Positions 35,233 to 49,400 of a DNA stretch of 64,000 bases are shown piece after piece (positions within the stretch are counted from its first letter, which is position 1; each line of letters begins with the position of its first letter). Under the pieces are notes generated by a model. That model saw only the letters and a list, made by a program, of their open reading frames with translations. It searched no databases and had not been told where the DNA came from. A program made the translations under genes and the position numbers. The stretch covers positions 7,502,001 through 7,566,000 of the forward strand of contig NC_090131.1 of assembly GCF_040581485.1 (NCBI RefSeq), given 5' to 3'. Source of the DNA: Linepithema humile (Eukaryota > Arthropoda > Insecta > Hymenoptera > Formicidae).

Positions 35233-37770
35233 CCCTTCGTCGTATTCGCATAAAAACCACATTCCGACCACCGAGACTGCTTCGAGCCTTTTTAATACAC
35301 CTCTTCTTCTTTTTTTCTTCTTGTTACGCCGCTCCCGTTGCACCTGCTTACACGCCGGGATGCATCTGCTCTCTTGGCGTTGCATTCTTGTTATCTGATT
35401 TCTGAAGGAGCTTTCGCGTCCACACGCGCGACGTCCCACAGCGCAGCGTCGCGTGAAACAAAGAACAACGTCGCGTCAAATTTCCGTGTCGGCGCGACGA
35501 GGAAGAAAATATGACGATTTCCCGCGGGTGACAATTACGCTAGGTAGGCAAACGCGGCGAAATTATGAGCGGAGACGCTAAAGTAGGGGAGATTGTGCCA
35601 CTTAGGCGGAATAAATTTTAATTAATCTCGCTCAAAGGCTCTCGGATATTCAGCCAGCGTGTGTTAAATGGAACTAATAAGAGCCCGTTCGCGATTGATC
35701 GTGCGAAAAGTTGCCGAACTCGAAATTTGCATTCCAAATTTATTTTTATTGTCAAAGCTGTGCCTCTCGTTACATTGGCGTGTTATTTCTTTCCAACTGT
35801 AAAAAGAATTTTATCTGTTACCGATCTATATTATCGAACGCTTAAGTGCTGGCTTGCTGAAAATACTTAGTTATTCCGACGTATAGTATAAAAAAAGAAG
35901 AGTCGCGAACTCTCTTTCTGACGTCACAATTCAATATAACTGCAGCGAAGGCAGCTTCGTGACACTATTTCAAAAAATTATAAATTTTTCTTTCTCATTT
36001 CTACAAATAGATATTCGCGATATTTACAGACGGTATTTAAAATTAGAAAGGAGATGTTAAAAATAAAAGTATCCCCTTAGGTTTCACAATTTCTCCTGCA
36101 TTATTCGCGCTTCGAAGAAGAGGGTATTTTTGCAATCTGTCTGCTTAATCAGCTTATGAAGCGATTCGCACTACAGCTCGCGCACGACGGAAATCAAGTG
36201 AGCGCCTCGTGGAATAATCAGGAAGCTATTATACCGAGCAGCCGGAGTATCCCGTTTATTCGTTCGTTCGTTCGACCCTTCTTCCAAATGTTTCGCTCGT
36301 ATTTTCGGATCGACGATTATACGAAACGCGACCAATTATAGCGGAAAGATATAATTGCGAACACATGAAAGTAAATGCGATACGCTCGTGGATAGCAATA
36401 AGCGGGGATATTTTCCACTACGTTGACTGATACTTATCTTTCACTGGGACACACACGCGATGGAATATGGAATGGAAATCTAAAATTTAGATGTGTCCGA
36501 GATACGCGGAGAATTTAGATTGCCATCAGACGTAGTTCTGTAGAATGAAACAGGCTGCTAATTTTTGGAACACTCTTGGCTCTCTGTCGCTGATATTGCC
36601 GTAATATATGTCCGTGTGTAATAATTATAAGTAGAAAATGTTTTTAACATTTTTATAACATTTTGATGTGAAATTCGCTACATTTTTAATGAAAAGATCG
36701 ACATATATAAGCATGTACGTTGAAGGAAACAATATCTGAAAGGCTTTGTAATGGCTGAAATTGGATTTAAACGATTTTGATAGAAGTATGCATTATGAAT
36801 GTTCATCGGGTCTGAAAGGGCCGGGAACAAAGAACCGACTTACATTGTCGATTCACGAAGACGCATTACGTGAAGTTTACCGTACGCATGGCGAGCCAAG
36901 CCGTGTGCACGATATCGTGTAGTACGTGTGTTGATTGCACGCTGCGATGATTCGCCGTCATTGTGTCGTGAGAGCAGGCCGCGCGTTGTAACAGCACTCT
37001 CTTACCTCCTACACACCCTTCGCTGGGTATCGTAATATTCGTGAGAATTTCTTGATCGAGCCTGTGTACCTCCGTTTTCGCATTCGTCACGCGAGAAAAG
37101 GAGCAGCGCGTTAACCTTTCGCAGCCGAAATTAAGTTTGATGAATGAATCGACGTCAAATATTTTCTTTTCATTTCAATACTGTTATTGCTGTCTCTGAC
37201 GCAACGATCTATTTCTATTTTTATTTCGAGTTACGAAAGAAGATTAAGAAAATTAAGAAAATTAATTAATAGAGGTGTATATGAAACGGAAATTTAATAA
37301 CTCAATTCTTCATCCTTTTCCATTGTTTTCGATCTTATTAAATTTAATTCCTTTTTTAAAGAATAAAATTTAATAACATCAAAAACAATGGAAAATTAAT
37401 TGATTAAATTTAATTCCTTTTTAAATATTTATTTCGTTTTTAGGTTTATATCAATTTTTTTCGTAGGATTAAATTTGCATTTTATAAATTACTAGAACAA
37501 CACAGGCGCGCGCTTCGCGCGCACTATTTAGCTTCGCATATCCACTCTTGTTTACATTTTCTCAAGCTGTCTATTATTATTATTATTATTATTGGCTGGA
37601 TAGCTTAATATTAAAACGGTTTCAACATTAAAATAGTAAATAGAGTATCAAATTATAATTATTAGCTCGGTATTAAGCTATCCAGGCAATGTAAAAAAAA
37701 ATATACATAAGTCAAAGCACAAAATTATTAATGCTGAAATTATCTGCTATCTTTTTGTTATTATTTATAC

Positions 37771-38004
37771 GTACATTATTTAAAAATTTTAGAGAAATTA
37801 ATTTTAACAGATATTATCGAGCAATTGTGAATATCTTTCAAAGTCGATCTCTTAAATGGAGATTGTTATTTTTATGAAATTAAAGTACATTGATGATTTA
37901 ATTTTATACAAATAACAATCTCCATTTGAGAGATCGACTTTGAGAGATATTTGCAATTGCTCGATGATATTTGTTAAAATTCATTTCTTTAAAATTTCAA
38001 GTAC
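37771..38004. repeat. Foldback repeat with partial third copy
   Basis: Left arm 37771-37880 (GTACATTATTTAAAAATTTT onward) and right arm about 37906-38004 are imperfect reverse complements, for example TCGATCTCTTAAATGGAGATTG against CAATCTCCATTTGAGAGATCGA. The loop is about 25-30 bases. A direct partial copy of the left arm follows at 38015-38057 (ACATTATTTAAAAATTTTAA). The layout is MITE-like, with a nested or truncated second insertion. Confidence 0.7.
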
Positions 38005-38899
38005 TTAATTACATTATTTAAAAATTTTAAAGAAATGAATTTTAACAAATATCATCTAGTATAAATTAAAAAGATTTTGTAATAGAATTATTATAATTTT
38101 TAGAAGTCTCAGAAACAATTAAGCAGATTTTGATTTCGCAGTAATAAAGTAGATCGCAACAAATTAAATAATTTTGCTGCGTTGCAATTCTAGATTGAAA
38201 TGACTAATTTTTCACTTCTATCAGTCTTGCGTTTATGCGTTTAGTTAAATTGCATAGCATTGACTTAAATAGACGTTTCATTTATTCTGGTTCCAGATGT
38301 TACTTATTAGCTCTATATAAGAAAACGATTGCTTACGTAAATTACACCTATAATCGAGCGATCACGCGATTTTTATTGAGTTTAAAGGCCGAGCGCGAGC
38401 GATTGCATTCGTTGTCGGTGAAAGTGCGCGTTAGGAAGTCGTCGGACAGACTTTTGAAGTCAGAAACACGTGAATGAACGCATATACGTATCGTGCAACG
38501 AGTACCGTTGCTCAGTTAAAAACCCAGGGCGTGATACTTGATTCAAGAGGTCGAAAAGATAACCGCGAAAAGAGTCAACTAGAAATTATATTTGATACCT
38601 GTATAATTCTGCTAACGATGCCTTCTCGTATTTATTATATTTTGAAAAGCACAAATCTCAAAAAACTGTGCAAAATTTATGATAAACATTAATTGATTTT
38701 GTTTCTCATTGTCCAACGCGAATGATAAATTTTTATAGAAAAAATTGATTCTGGTATGCGATTTCCTTTTCTCCACATAGATGATTGCTTCTTCACAATC
38801 CACCAAAAAACAAATCATGTAAATTCGCTAAAGATAAAGTAGAATAAGCTAATACGAGAGCTATTCTTACGCAATTGTTCGTGCGGAAGAAGAAACTTT

Positions 38900-38970
38900 A
38901 TTCGAAGGTCGTACAGTTACAGAATGCTAAACGACGTTTCGACCCTTGCTCCCCTTGTCATCCGGAATAA
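38900..38970 (-). mobile_element. Fragment resembling a Penelope-like retroelement end
   Basis: On the minus strand the segment reads GATGACAAGGGGAGCAAGG followed by GTCGAAACGTCG and a TTTAG-like continuation. The GGTCGAAACGT signature is shared with the core of the foldback element at 15912-16551 and is typical of terminal, hammerhead-like sequences of Penelope-type elements. No coding part is attached; assignment is by pattern memory and is tentative. Confidence 0.35.
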
Positions 38971-40689
38971 CAATTTGTATCTTCGATTTCCCACAGAACA
39001 AATGTATAAACATTTAACTTGGCCGGAATTTAAATTGAGCCAAAAATCGATGTAGAAATGTAAATCGTATCATTAAAAAAAAACTGAAGTAGAAAATGGG
39101 CGAATTAATTATTTATATACAATTTATATGTTCAAGTGACATTTTCACATTAAAATCGTAATAAAGAAAAAATTAGAAATCAATTTCTAATGCACTTTAA
39201 GCGATCTATAATTCGCGAGATAGGATTTTAATTATAATTTTATATTGTGTGATACAGGAAATATATTTGAAAAATTGGAATACAGTCAATAAATGGGCTA
39301 AAGATATTAACGAAGAGAAAAATGTAATAAATAGCAATGTGTTACCTGTAGCTTTGTTGCTCGTGTGAATTCACTATTGCATTCGGGGCGATGGAATTCA
39401 GTCGGAATTTGTATCGACACGTTTGGAATGAGCGCGCGTTTCCTCCGCTTGCGTTCGCGAAGAGACAAGGCTGATTTCGCCGAGAAGCATTATTGAAAAG
39501 CTCGGTTTTTCTGGTACCCGCGATCGCGCAGACGTGCTGCACGCGACAATAATTGTAGTATATAGTATCCGCAACGCCACGGTCGTATTAGTATGCACAG
39601 GTGGAATCGGTTTGCCTTGAAATCTCGCGACGCAATTCGCGAGTGCGGAGCGAGACATTCACGGTATTCAATTCACGGTGCATCGCGTGTCTATTGTGCG
39701 CGGAGGCGACGATTATCTCGCGATACAAGGTGTCCTAGATTCATTGCTTACACTTTCAACTATGGAAAAAAGGAAAAACGTGTGAAATCTCGTCGACATT
39801 TGAATTGCCAAATCGTTTCAGCGTATCGCGTGGTAATGCGCGAAAATTAATCGTTCGCAATTCTGAATCGCAAATATTACGGCAAGTTCTGTATGAAATG
39901 CATCGTCGATTGAAAACCGCATTGGATTAAGTATTAAATTTAGTACACACGAGTTGTCGCAAAATTCGATATCCGCCAGTGATGATACATGGCAGTCTAA
40001 ATGTTAAACGATCCGGAAAAAAACGATAGTGAATACGCGGATCATTTTTGGACTCTTATCAAATGTTTCTGGTTTCCGGATGCCTCGGCTGTTTGAAATT
40101 CTAAGTCATGAAAATTTTGGAATACTCGGTTCTGGGATTTCTAAGGTCTTAGAAAATGAAACTCTCTTGGATCGCGCGCATCACATAGAATATTCTCTCA
40201 CTGGGGCGCGTTTTCTTTTGCACCAAATTCTTTGACCTATTTTGAGTTGATTTTTTCTCTGTAAAAGTACAGAGATGGCTTTTGAGCTCGTAAACGGTTC
40301 GAAATGCAGAATTTTCTGCAAATTAGTAATAATTTTAAAGAAATAAAAAAATTATAAAATATATATCGCTTTCTTTAATGAATCTCAAGTGGTCTTGAGC
40401 TATAACTTTAGCTTGAGATTTAAAAGAAATAAATTTCAAGCGGTGATTCTCTAAAATAAATGAAAATTGGAGAGTTGCGATAAATGATGTAATCTTCCTC
40501 GACATATCCTCGCAGAAGAAAAGTCGGCTGAAAATTGATCAAAGAGAATTTGCAAGGGAAATACGCCTAGTGAGAGACACGCTGTATATGACGCATTACT
40601 TTTCTCAAATAGAGTTCGCACACTTCAGTAGATCGCCAAGTTTTCGCCAGGATTTATGCGGCACGCCCTACTTTCCGCATTGTGGAAAA

Positions 40690-40691
<2 letters not shown>

Positions 40692-40756
<65 letters not shown>

Positions 40757-40764
40757 AAGAGAGA
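40692..40764. repeat. (GA)n microsatellite
   Basis: An uninterrupted GA run of about 55 bases is followed by GAAAGAGAGA variants. Frames across it encode Arg-Glu repeats and are not genes. Long GA runs can bind GAGA-type factors in insects. Confidence 0.95.
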
Positions 40765-41618
40765 CGGAGATCGCCTTGGGACGCGCGTGTCCCAAATCCC
40801 GGACATTTCGGTCGATTCAATTTTCCGTACGCGCGATAAAGAGCGGTTAATTAATAACTTGCGAAAAATCAATGGGAGAGAAAAACCGATTTGTTTCGCG
40901 CGTGGGAAAGACTCCGCGCGATTCCACTCGCCTCCGGGCGTCATTATCCAGCGCGAGCATTACGAGCCGACCGCCTTATAAGCGAATCGTCGTAAATAGA
41001 AGAAGAAAATGGTTCGCGCCGCTGCACCATTGATGCGAAGGCAAGTTTTTGCGCCGCTCCGAGTCGGGAGAAACGGGGAAAAAGCCAAGCTCGATCCCGC
41101 GCGGTGCGGCGCAGCACGTCGACCTACTGACCTGGAACCCCCAGCATCTCGCGCTATCGGCCGATCCAATTTTCCGCGTGTCGTTGACTCGTTCCCCGTG
41201 TCGGGACTCGCTCCGGACGGTTCGCCCTGGCCGTCATCGATTCCCAGGAATGGGAGCTGCGACCCGCAGGGCGCTCGAGCTCCGCGCGCGTTCTCATTAT
41301 CCCGGCGTTTCCTCCCTCGCGTTAGCCTGATTTTTCAATCAAACACGAGTCGGAGAGTCGAGGTCGCGAATTTTTCTCCGGAAAAATTCTCGATCGGGCG
41401 GGTCAAACGAACGGGGCACGTTCGGCAAAATTTGTCGTGCAAATAAAATATTAGTCTGCAATGTTTTCTTTTTTTTTTTTTTAACAAGATATGTCCGGCG
41501 GATCGGCAGATCCGCTAACAGCCGCGGTGAAACGAGCCTGCGGAGCGTACCATGTTTGTCGCGCCGAGGATCGCGAGGTCGCGGAAACTACGCGGGGTGT
41601 ATCGGTTTCTCGATGGTC

Positions 41619-41640
41619 CAGCAGCAGCAGCAGCAGCAGC
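41619..41640. repeat. CAG trinucleotide repeat
   Basis: Seven consecutive CAG units inside CpG-rich intronic DNA. The overlapping open frames (poly-Ser or poly-Leu) show no domain and are not called as coding. Confidence 0.9.
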
Positions 41641-43457
41641 CTGCTGCAGTCGATACCGCCGCTGCGCCGAGGCGACCGCGAGGCGACGGGGGGAGGAGAT
41701 GAACAGAGTTCTCGTGTAGTAACGAGAACCGTACTCCGGATATTCGATATTGGGTCGCTTGATCGCGTATCCCCCTTCCCCCCCCCCCCTCCCGCGGTCC
41801 TTTCCGCGTTGCCGATCCTCATTCGACTCGCGTAGATCTTGACACCATGCGAAATGAAAACAAAGCGTTCGAGAATTAATTTAAACGACAAATCGATAAA
41901 ATTGCTTTCTCGGAATTAAATTAAAGTGGACTTTCCTTTGATAAAACACTCGAGTTTAAAGTTTAATTGGTTTAAAGTTTACATTTTTACAAAGGTGCGC
42001 CCGTAATGTCGGAAATTGGAAAGTTATGATTAATGATGCAGCCTTCCTCGATATTTTCGCCGAAGGAGGGCCGAAAATTGACTGTAGAGTTGATAATTCA
42101 GCGGATGTGCCTGTAGCGAGGGACATCCTGCACATAACACATTGCGAAATGAGAAAATATCTAGGACATCATCGTCTCACGTCACATTTTCAATTCTCAA
42201 TGTCAAATATTTTAGTAAAGTAGAGACTTGATATCGCGGCACATCACAATGCTGAGCGACAAAATTACAATTGATTTTCTGTCACATGTGTTAGATTAAT
42301 CTGATAAAAAGACATTTTTTCTGGGCATTAAATGTGCCGCTGATAATTTATCATTATCACGCAATGTTTTTCGTACGACATTAGCATTCCAATTTTATAA
42401 AACTGTACTTTCTACATTAATGCGTAGTATAGCGATTTTACACTGTTTAAAATATAATCGTAGTTAATTATTTTTATATTTTATCCGAGAAGCGTCTCTC
42501 TTCAATGTTCAAGAGGAATCCTTTGAATTCAGATTAGCTGCATGTCTACAACACTTATGTGCGTCTAATCAACTTACCTTGCTCGAGCATCTCGACTTGA
42601 TGAATCATGTCAGCTATGTTACAACTAAGTTGTTAGTGGTTAATTTAACTTTCTCGCTAATGCAAAGGCATCATGATTATATGTAAATAAATAGCAATTA
42701 TGGCGAAAAAAACCTTTACATCAGACTCTGTCTTGTGCGCGCTGTTACACGAAAAGCAAGAATGATTCTGACATCTAAAAATCGTGAAAATTCAGCGTTG
42801 CAGAGAGAAATTTGAAAAGAATTTTGAGAAGACAATCCTCCTTTTGAGCTAAGACGGCTACGCTTGTTATTATTATCGTACAGTCAAGGACGTGATCTCT
42901 ATTTACCCGAATCGCTTTAATTTGAGCGTCAATGTTCACGAGAAAAAGAGCATCCTTGAGACTGATTGGCAACAAGCTGCCTGGTCTAATTCGGACAATT
43001 CTCTCCTCTTTGTTTCCCGCCCACATTGTGCGATACGTCCATGTTTGTGCACTCGCCCACACTAATTAGTTAGTCGTCGGGCATCTGTCTGTCATAAAAT
43101 CAGCTTTAAATCGAAGCTTAGTCTTTCTGCATAAATAATACACAATAATATTTACCTCGATGAAAATACTGAGAAAAGTCTGTTATCTGTTAATTTCTGT
43201 TTGAAATTTTCAAGCTTGATTTCTGAAAACTTCTTCAATTTTAATTGTTCGCAATTCATTGACATTCGCGTTGAAAAGAAACAGACGCCAGGTAGTGAAA
43301 GAATCTATAAATAAAAGTTGATCCGGGCATTCTACTTTCTCGAGAGATTCACTTTTAGTTACGCTAATATATGTAATATCAGTATAATATCAGTGTGCAT
43401 ATAATTAACTGTACATGTAATTAATTTGCAGACACAGCTAAGAAACTCGCACTCAAG

Positions 43458-46400
43458 ATGAGCTGTATGTCGCAGTGCGCCAAGTACTTTCTCTGCTTCT
43501 TCAACTTCGTATTCTTCGTAAGTATACAAATCTTCATAACAGTAACTTAAACCGTAGTTCGTGCATTCCTTGCGTACACCTTTCGTGAGACGCCGCGATC
43601 GCATGGCTGGTGATTTATCAACGTCGCAACTAACCGTTTTCGCGTAAGTGCGGTTCCTCTCGAGCTCCCGCTTCTCGGTGTGTCTACGGTACACCGAATT
43701 ATTCACGCAATCTTACTGGCGCTTCGGGGAATTTCTGGGATCATTTTAAGTGAGAAAAGTTCGTGTCAACGTGCATCAAACGCTGTCTATATTTATGAAG
43801 CCATAACAATTTGAAACTTATGGCTCCTGCTTTCTCATTGCATATTGATTATCAGAAGCGGGGAAACGCGACATAAATTTTTTCTTAAATATCTTCTAGC
43901 TATATTTTTGAAATATATATTTTTTCACCTGCCCAAACTTCTCTTAACTACAGTTGAAGAAAAAAAAATTGATATTTCTCTCGAATTTTCTTTAAATTTG
44001 AAAAATGAACCAAATATGCTTGCACATATCTTAAATTAAATTCTAAATGTCTTGTTTCGCGTATAAATTCAATCGTTTATGGCTCTGTCTTTCTATTGTC
44101 GCTGTTTAAGAAAAAATAAATTCTTCTTTCCAACATCAGAATGTAGAATTACTGCGCGGAATTCAGGAGCCTTAAAAAAAGAAATCCATTGAAAAGTAGG
44201 AGAGAAAATTCAAGCCGGTGCTTCGCAACACTGAGCAGAGCGTCGGGCTGCCTCCTTCGGGTCAGCCTTGAAGTCCATGAAGCATAACGAAGACGTAACA
44301 CTAAAGTTTGCATTTTGCAGATCGCCGGAGGAGCGGCGTTGACTGTTGGCATCTGGCTCTTTATTGACAGCAACTCCTTTACCAACCTCATCGGCAAGCT
44401 CGATCAGTCCGATATCTTGGTAAGTTTCGAACAAATTAATAGAACGTATATATCATTATACGAGTAATCTAGTCCCCTGCACACTTCGATTCGCATCAGC
44501 GATTGCAACAGCGGACTCTTCGCCCGCATATTGCAATCGCTAACATTGCCGCTGTCTCCGATTTATTCGAATACTTAATCTTTACGTAATAAATTTTTAT
44601 AAAATAATACAAAAGAAATATTCCCGCGTTAATATCGGCGCTTTAAAATAATTTACTTTTTATAGTCGCCAATTTTATGGCAGTTTTTCGAGACTCTGGA
44701 TTTCAACGAGAAGAATTTCTCGCCGTTTAGATACTTTGGAGGAAAATTGGTCTGTGCATATTCTTATAATCGGCGATTTATTGCTACGAGTTTCTCTTGC
44801 GTAACATTGTGGCGATTATGTCGTAAGCTCGTTATGCAAGTAGGTGCAACAACGAGATTCGACTGGACTCGCTATTATATTCTCGCGCGATTATCGTATC
44901 GATGGATATATCTTTTTCACATTTCAGCTTACGTATTCCTGCACGCGATATGTTGTAGCACAAATTATAGTCCTCTGCCGCTAAAATGTTGGCATTGAAA
45001 ACATTATCTTTATCTAATACGCTTTGCATTAACACGCTCCGCGTCGGCATTGAGCGCGCATGTTCAAACGTGCGATGCGTACGGCATTGTGATACACCAT
45101 TTGTATTGTAATATACATTACATCGATAACGGGTGTCATTACGACACGTGCGCGTTAATGTGATTTTTTAATACCAACGCGTCATCGGATCGATGCGCGA
45201 GACACGTCTTTTTTGCGAATTCTCGCGTTTTTTTTTCCCCCGACGCATTTTCTCACGAAGAAAATTCTTCGAGAATCGCGCAAATAATCGCGCGCTTCCG
45301 ATATCTCGTGCGGCCGATCTAAATAAGTTAAAGGGGCTGCCTCTAAATTGGCTTAGGGATAAACATCTGTATCTTCCACCGGAGAGGTGCGTGCAGTGCG
45401 CGCACACACCCACTAGGCTTTCCTTAATTGCGAGCCGCTCTGAGATACGGGATAATCTACATTTAACGAGGTGCTTGACTCTATAAACCGCGTGGAGGGG
45501 GGCATGAAAAAGAGCGACCCGCCTTAAAGACCGGCCGCGGTTAACGAGAACAATGGGGAATGCTAACTTCCTTTGAATAATTACTGCTGTACACGCCTCG
45601 GAATAATCGCTGGAAAAAACCCTTTCCTTCCTCTTACGCATCTAGTTCGGCCTTGATCGGCGGAATCACGTGTCTACAATATTCTCGTACATCACTTCGA
45701 TGAACTGGAGGAAACTGTTCGCGACTGAAGAACGTATCATTTTGCGGGATTGCAGCACCAATGCACACGCAAATGGCTTAAGTGCAAAAAGGATTTTGTT
45801 TTAAATAACTTTACGCCCACGTCGGGTAGGAAAGTGTGCGACGTTAATTAGCCGGACGACGACGTATCGTTACGCGGCGCTTTCTAATACCCGCCTTCTT
45901 ATCACTAGTAATTAGCATGTGCTCTAGTTTCACTTTATAATTATTATGAAACTCGAGTAACAACAGCTTCTCCCGCGAAGCAACACCGGAGACGTCGCGA
46001 CTCCTCGGACTCTCGCGCGAGTCTCGTTCGATCCCGATCGCGACGGACGCTCTCGATTGGAGGGCGCGAAATAATGAGCCCCTCTATGATCCACTTACGC
46101 GCGTCGCTCACATTTTCAAGCGATTTGTCCGTCGGGAATTCATTATGACGCCTGACAACTCCTCGGTTTTTTTTTCACTCGCGGCACTTCGCTATAGTTA
46201 CATCGAATTATGACGTCAGAAGCGAGAGATTCTATCAAGTCTTTTTTTTTGTACTCTATACATGTCGAAGCACGTGTCACCACTCACATTCTATAGCGTA
46301 GATTGGTAAGACACATCGAAGACTCTCCTTCGCAAATTAACAAATAGCTGTAAATCTTGATCGACTCTTAAGGCTCAATTTTAATATTCGCTGGAAATGT

Positions 46401-49400
46401 GGGATACTGAATTACACGCACATTTACTAATGTGGGATGATAAAAAAAAAGGAGCCGTCGGTGTATCTTACAATTGTACGAACACGAATAATGGAATAGA
46501 AAATAATTAATCTACGGCGAAAAGAAATTAGGTTTCTCAATTCCGACATCGTTAATTCATTATATCGACTTAACTCGACGGGAAGTCAAGTGTCGTTAAA
46601 AATTTGTTAAGCAGAAAGATACGAAAAGAGGCGAACTTATTGTAGGAGCTATGTGTGACGCAGGTACCAGCGACGCCACGGCAGGGGAGAACGAGAAACG
46701 TAATTATCGGTACTTGGTCGCTGATGAGATGATTGTCTGTCACATTAGCGCAACGCGTGGGAGGATCATGGTGCTCCATCACGGACTCGTGGTGTTCATA
46801 GTCCACCGGCGGGCACTCGGCTCTCCATTCGTCGTCACTCACGAATATCTGGTCCCCGACATTGTCGGCCGACAATTTTTTACACATTTATATGATGCGG
46901 CGGTAGCGCAGCTAGACAGCGGAACGCCGCGGTAAAAGTAAAAGTGCCGCTTTCGTTTTACGGGCTTCGCGCGGGCGGCGAAAGGCCGTTTCGCTGCGAC
47001 AAGTTGAATTACAATTAAATCGGTTATTGAGAGATGAGAGGTGTTATCGAATTGCATTCGTTAAAGTGAGCAATTCTCAAATTAAACAATCGTTGAAATT
47101 GATTTCTTCTAATTTTTGAGAGCCCCATTGAAATCTTGGCGTTGATGCGATGCCATAAATTTAACGCACTTTGATTTTAGCTTGTTTCGGTTTTAGTTAC
47201 AAGTTCCTTACAAGCGATGTGCGATTGATGTATCTGCACGTGACGCGGGAAAAGGACAAAATAATGCTAATAATTTGATCGATTCACGCTTGACAAACGA
47301 ACGAATCATCGTTGCGTTATTAGCGAAGGCTCGCTTAGAAAGTCACTTCTAATCGTCCTAATCGACGGATGTAACTTGCAGTTGTTAACGGTGTCGTCTC
47401 TTAGAAACCTCTCGCGAACAGAATCCGTTTCGCGAATCAAGTGGGTTAGTTGCTTAAGATGTTATGCGTTTCGCAGACATCACTCGGACATGTCCGGTCC
47501 GCTGCCGCTCTTTGTCAGAGAGAATGCGCTAGACGAATCAGGAAATCGGGAGAAATTTCCGTAAAAACAGTCGATGCAAGATTTAATAAAGAGCTCGCAG
47601 ATCGAAGAAAGTGCGCTCAGTGAGGCGTCTTGCGCAGTAAATTCTAGAACATTAGCGAGAACTACTCGGAAAGAGACGATTTTAAGACAGTCGATTAAGT
47701 GTTTCATCCGTATCGCGCGCTGTTATCGCGCGGCTTAGCGAGTGATAGCGCTGTCGTTTACATTTCCTCGACAACGATTGCGTTTCTCGTTGCCGTCGTC
47801 ATTGAAATTTAGTCGCATCGATTCCTCGATTTATGGTATTCCGTTAATTGCCGCTTGAGCAACGTCGACAAAGGATGGGGCTTAACGCTAATAATCGCTT
47901 GGTTCCGTCCTTGAATGCTTTACACAGTGAATGATTATAGACTGTAACATTAGTATTAACGAAGAATGTTAATGGCACATTGTACAGCTGGTTCGAAATT
48001 AGAAAAGAAAGTCTCTCGCGAGCGAGGAAATTCAGGAACGCCGATTTCTATGGGTGTTCGATCTCTCTTCGAGTACGCTCGCTGCATTCGCGAGTATAAG
48101 GGAAGCAAGTATTTAGGGCGTACGCCGTTAGCTCCAGAAAATGCATTAACTCGCTGACGCACGCGCAACGCACATCCACGTACTGCAAATGCATTAAATT
48201 GGGTCATTTCGGAGCAACAGCTCGCACGACGACGAGCCACGCTCGTGCGCGTTCGACGTTCGCTCGTACACCGTGCATTTTTTATGAGGCCTCATACTGT
48301 TCTCACTTTAACTCTTTAGTTGCTGAATTGCTTCAAAAAAGATAAGTTTGTTTACAGAGTCTTTTTATCTTTATCAACGATTAGGTACAAGATAATTTTA
48401 AAGTGATTTCACTTTTAATGAAATTTATTTTTTTGTTAGAAAATGTTCGGCAAGTGAAAAAATTCTAGAATCGATTTTTTTTCGAGATGAAGAAAGTTGC
48501 AATTTTTGAATTTTAGATTCTACTTGAAATTAATTTGATTTATATTATCTGTTTGTTCTTTTCAAGTTTAATTTTTAAAAAGTACTTATTTTTAATTGTC
48601 ATGCATAATTCCATACTTTGATATTTTAAAGTTACGAAGAGAAAATGAATTCAAAGAATGCATAATTCAGAGGAAGTGCGAATGAAGGATGAAGACTCTT
48701 GTATATGAAATAATATATTCAATAATTCTACAAGATGATTCATTGTTTTAAGCTAATTGTATACGTAATATCCCATTACTCACCGTCTTAATTTCAATGA
48801 CAAATTTCCTGATAAACCTGGATGAATCATTTTTTTGGTTTTATTCAGCTAAAAATATCATCAATTTTCTAATTATAATCGATTTAAAGAGGAAAGCTTT
48901 TTATAAACTGAGCTTCAAGGAAGCACAAACTCAATAAATGTCTAGACTATTTTTAGCATATTTTATTTTAAAACCTGCTTGCAAAGAATATAATATTAGA
49001 AAATTGAGAAACCTTTCTTGCTGCGGAAAGATCAACTCCAAATTAATCATCGAGTCCTGCCGTTACAATTAAGATCGCGAGTTGTGGAGCATCGTGTGTT
49101 TAAAGCTGAAGTGTTGCATCGCGCTTGCTTATCACTCATTATCGAGCTTTGAATAGGCTCGATTAATCTGACGGAACGAGTCGGTGAAACCGAACACGCG
49201 GGATACCCTTATTAGTCCTTTCACCTGGTGACCTGATTTTTCGCGGCACGCTCCGTCGCCGTCAAGCAGTAGTGCTCAATAAGACGCGCAGCGTTACGGC
49301 GCGCCTATACTAAGGCGGCGTCGAACTAAAAATACTTTATGTCCGTTCAACAGGTGTTCGAGATAAGAATGTGCGGCGTGCCCGTGAAGTAATCCGTGCG

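Larger units (their letters stand above)
28529..43431 (+). other. Long non-coding stretch, probably intron 1 of the tetraspanin gene
   Basis: 14.9 kb with no exon that I can support. It contains microsatellites at 29193-29258 (TA), 30630-30658 (TG), 35187-35228 (TC) and 40692-40764 (GA), a CAG run at 41619-41640, a foldback repeat at 37771-38004, a Penelope-like fragment near 38900-38970 and a CpG-dense block at about 40900-41850. Open frames of 60-145 codons occur but coincide with GC-rich or simple-repeat DNA and have no family resemblance. Confidence 0.5.

Noticed and set aside
40570..40981. Overlapping open frames on both strands with Arg-Glu or Ser-Leu repeats
   Set aside because: They are generated by the GA microsatellite and flanking GC-rich DNA.
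41009..41446. 145-codon plus-strand frame in CpG-rich intron
   Set aside because: GC-rich DNA has few stop codons; the text is Arg/Pro/Ser-rich and resembles no family, and there is no convincing splice or start context.
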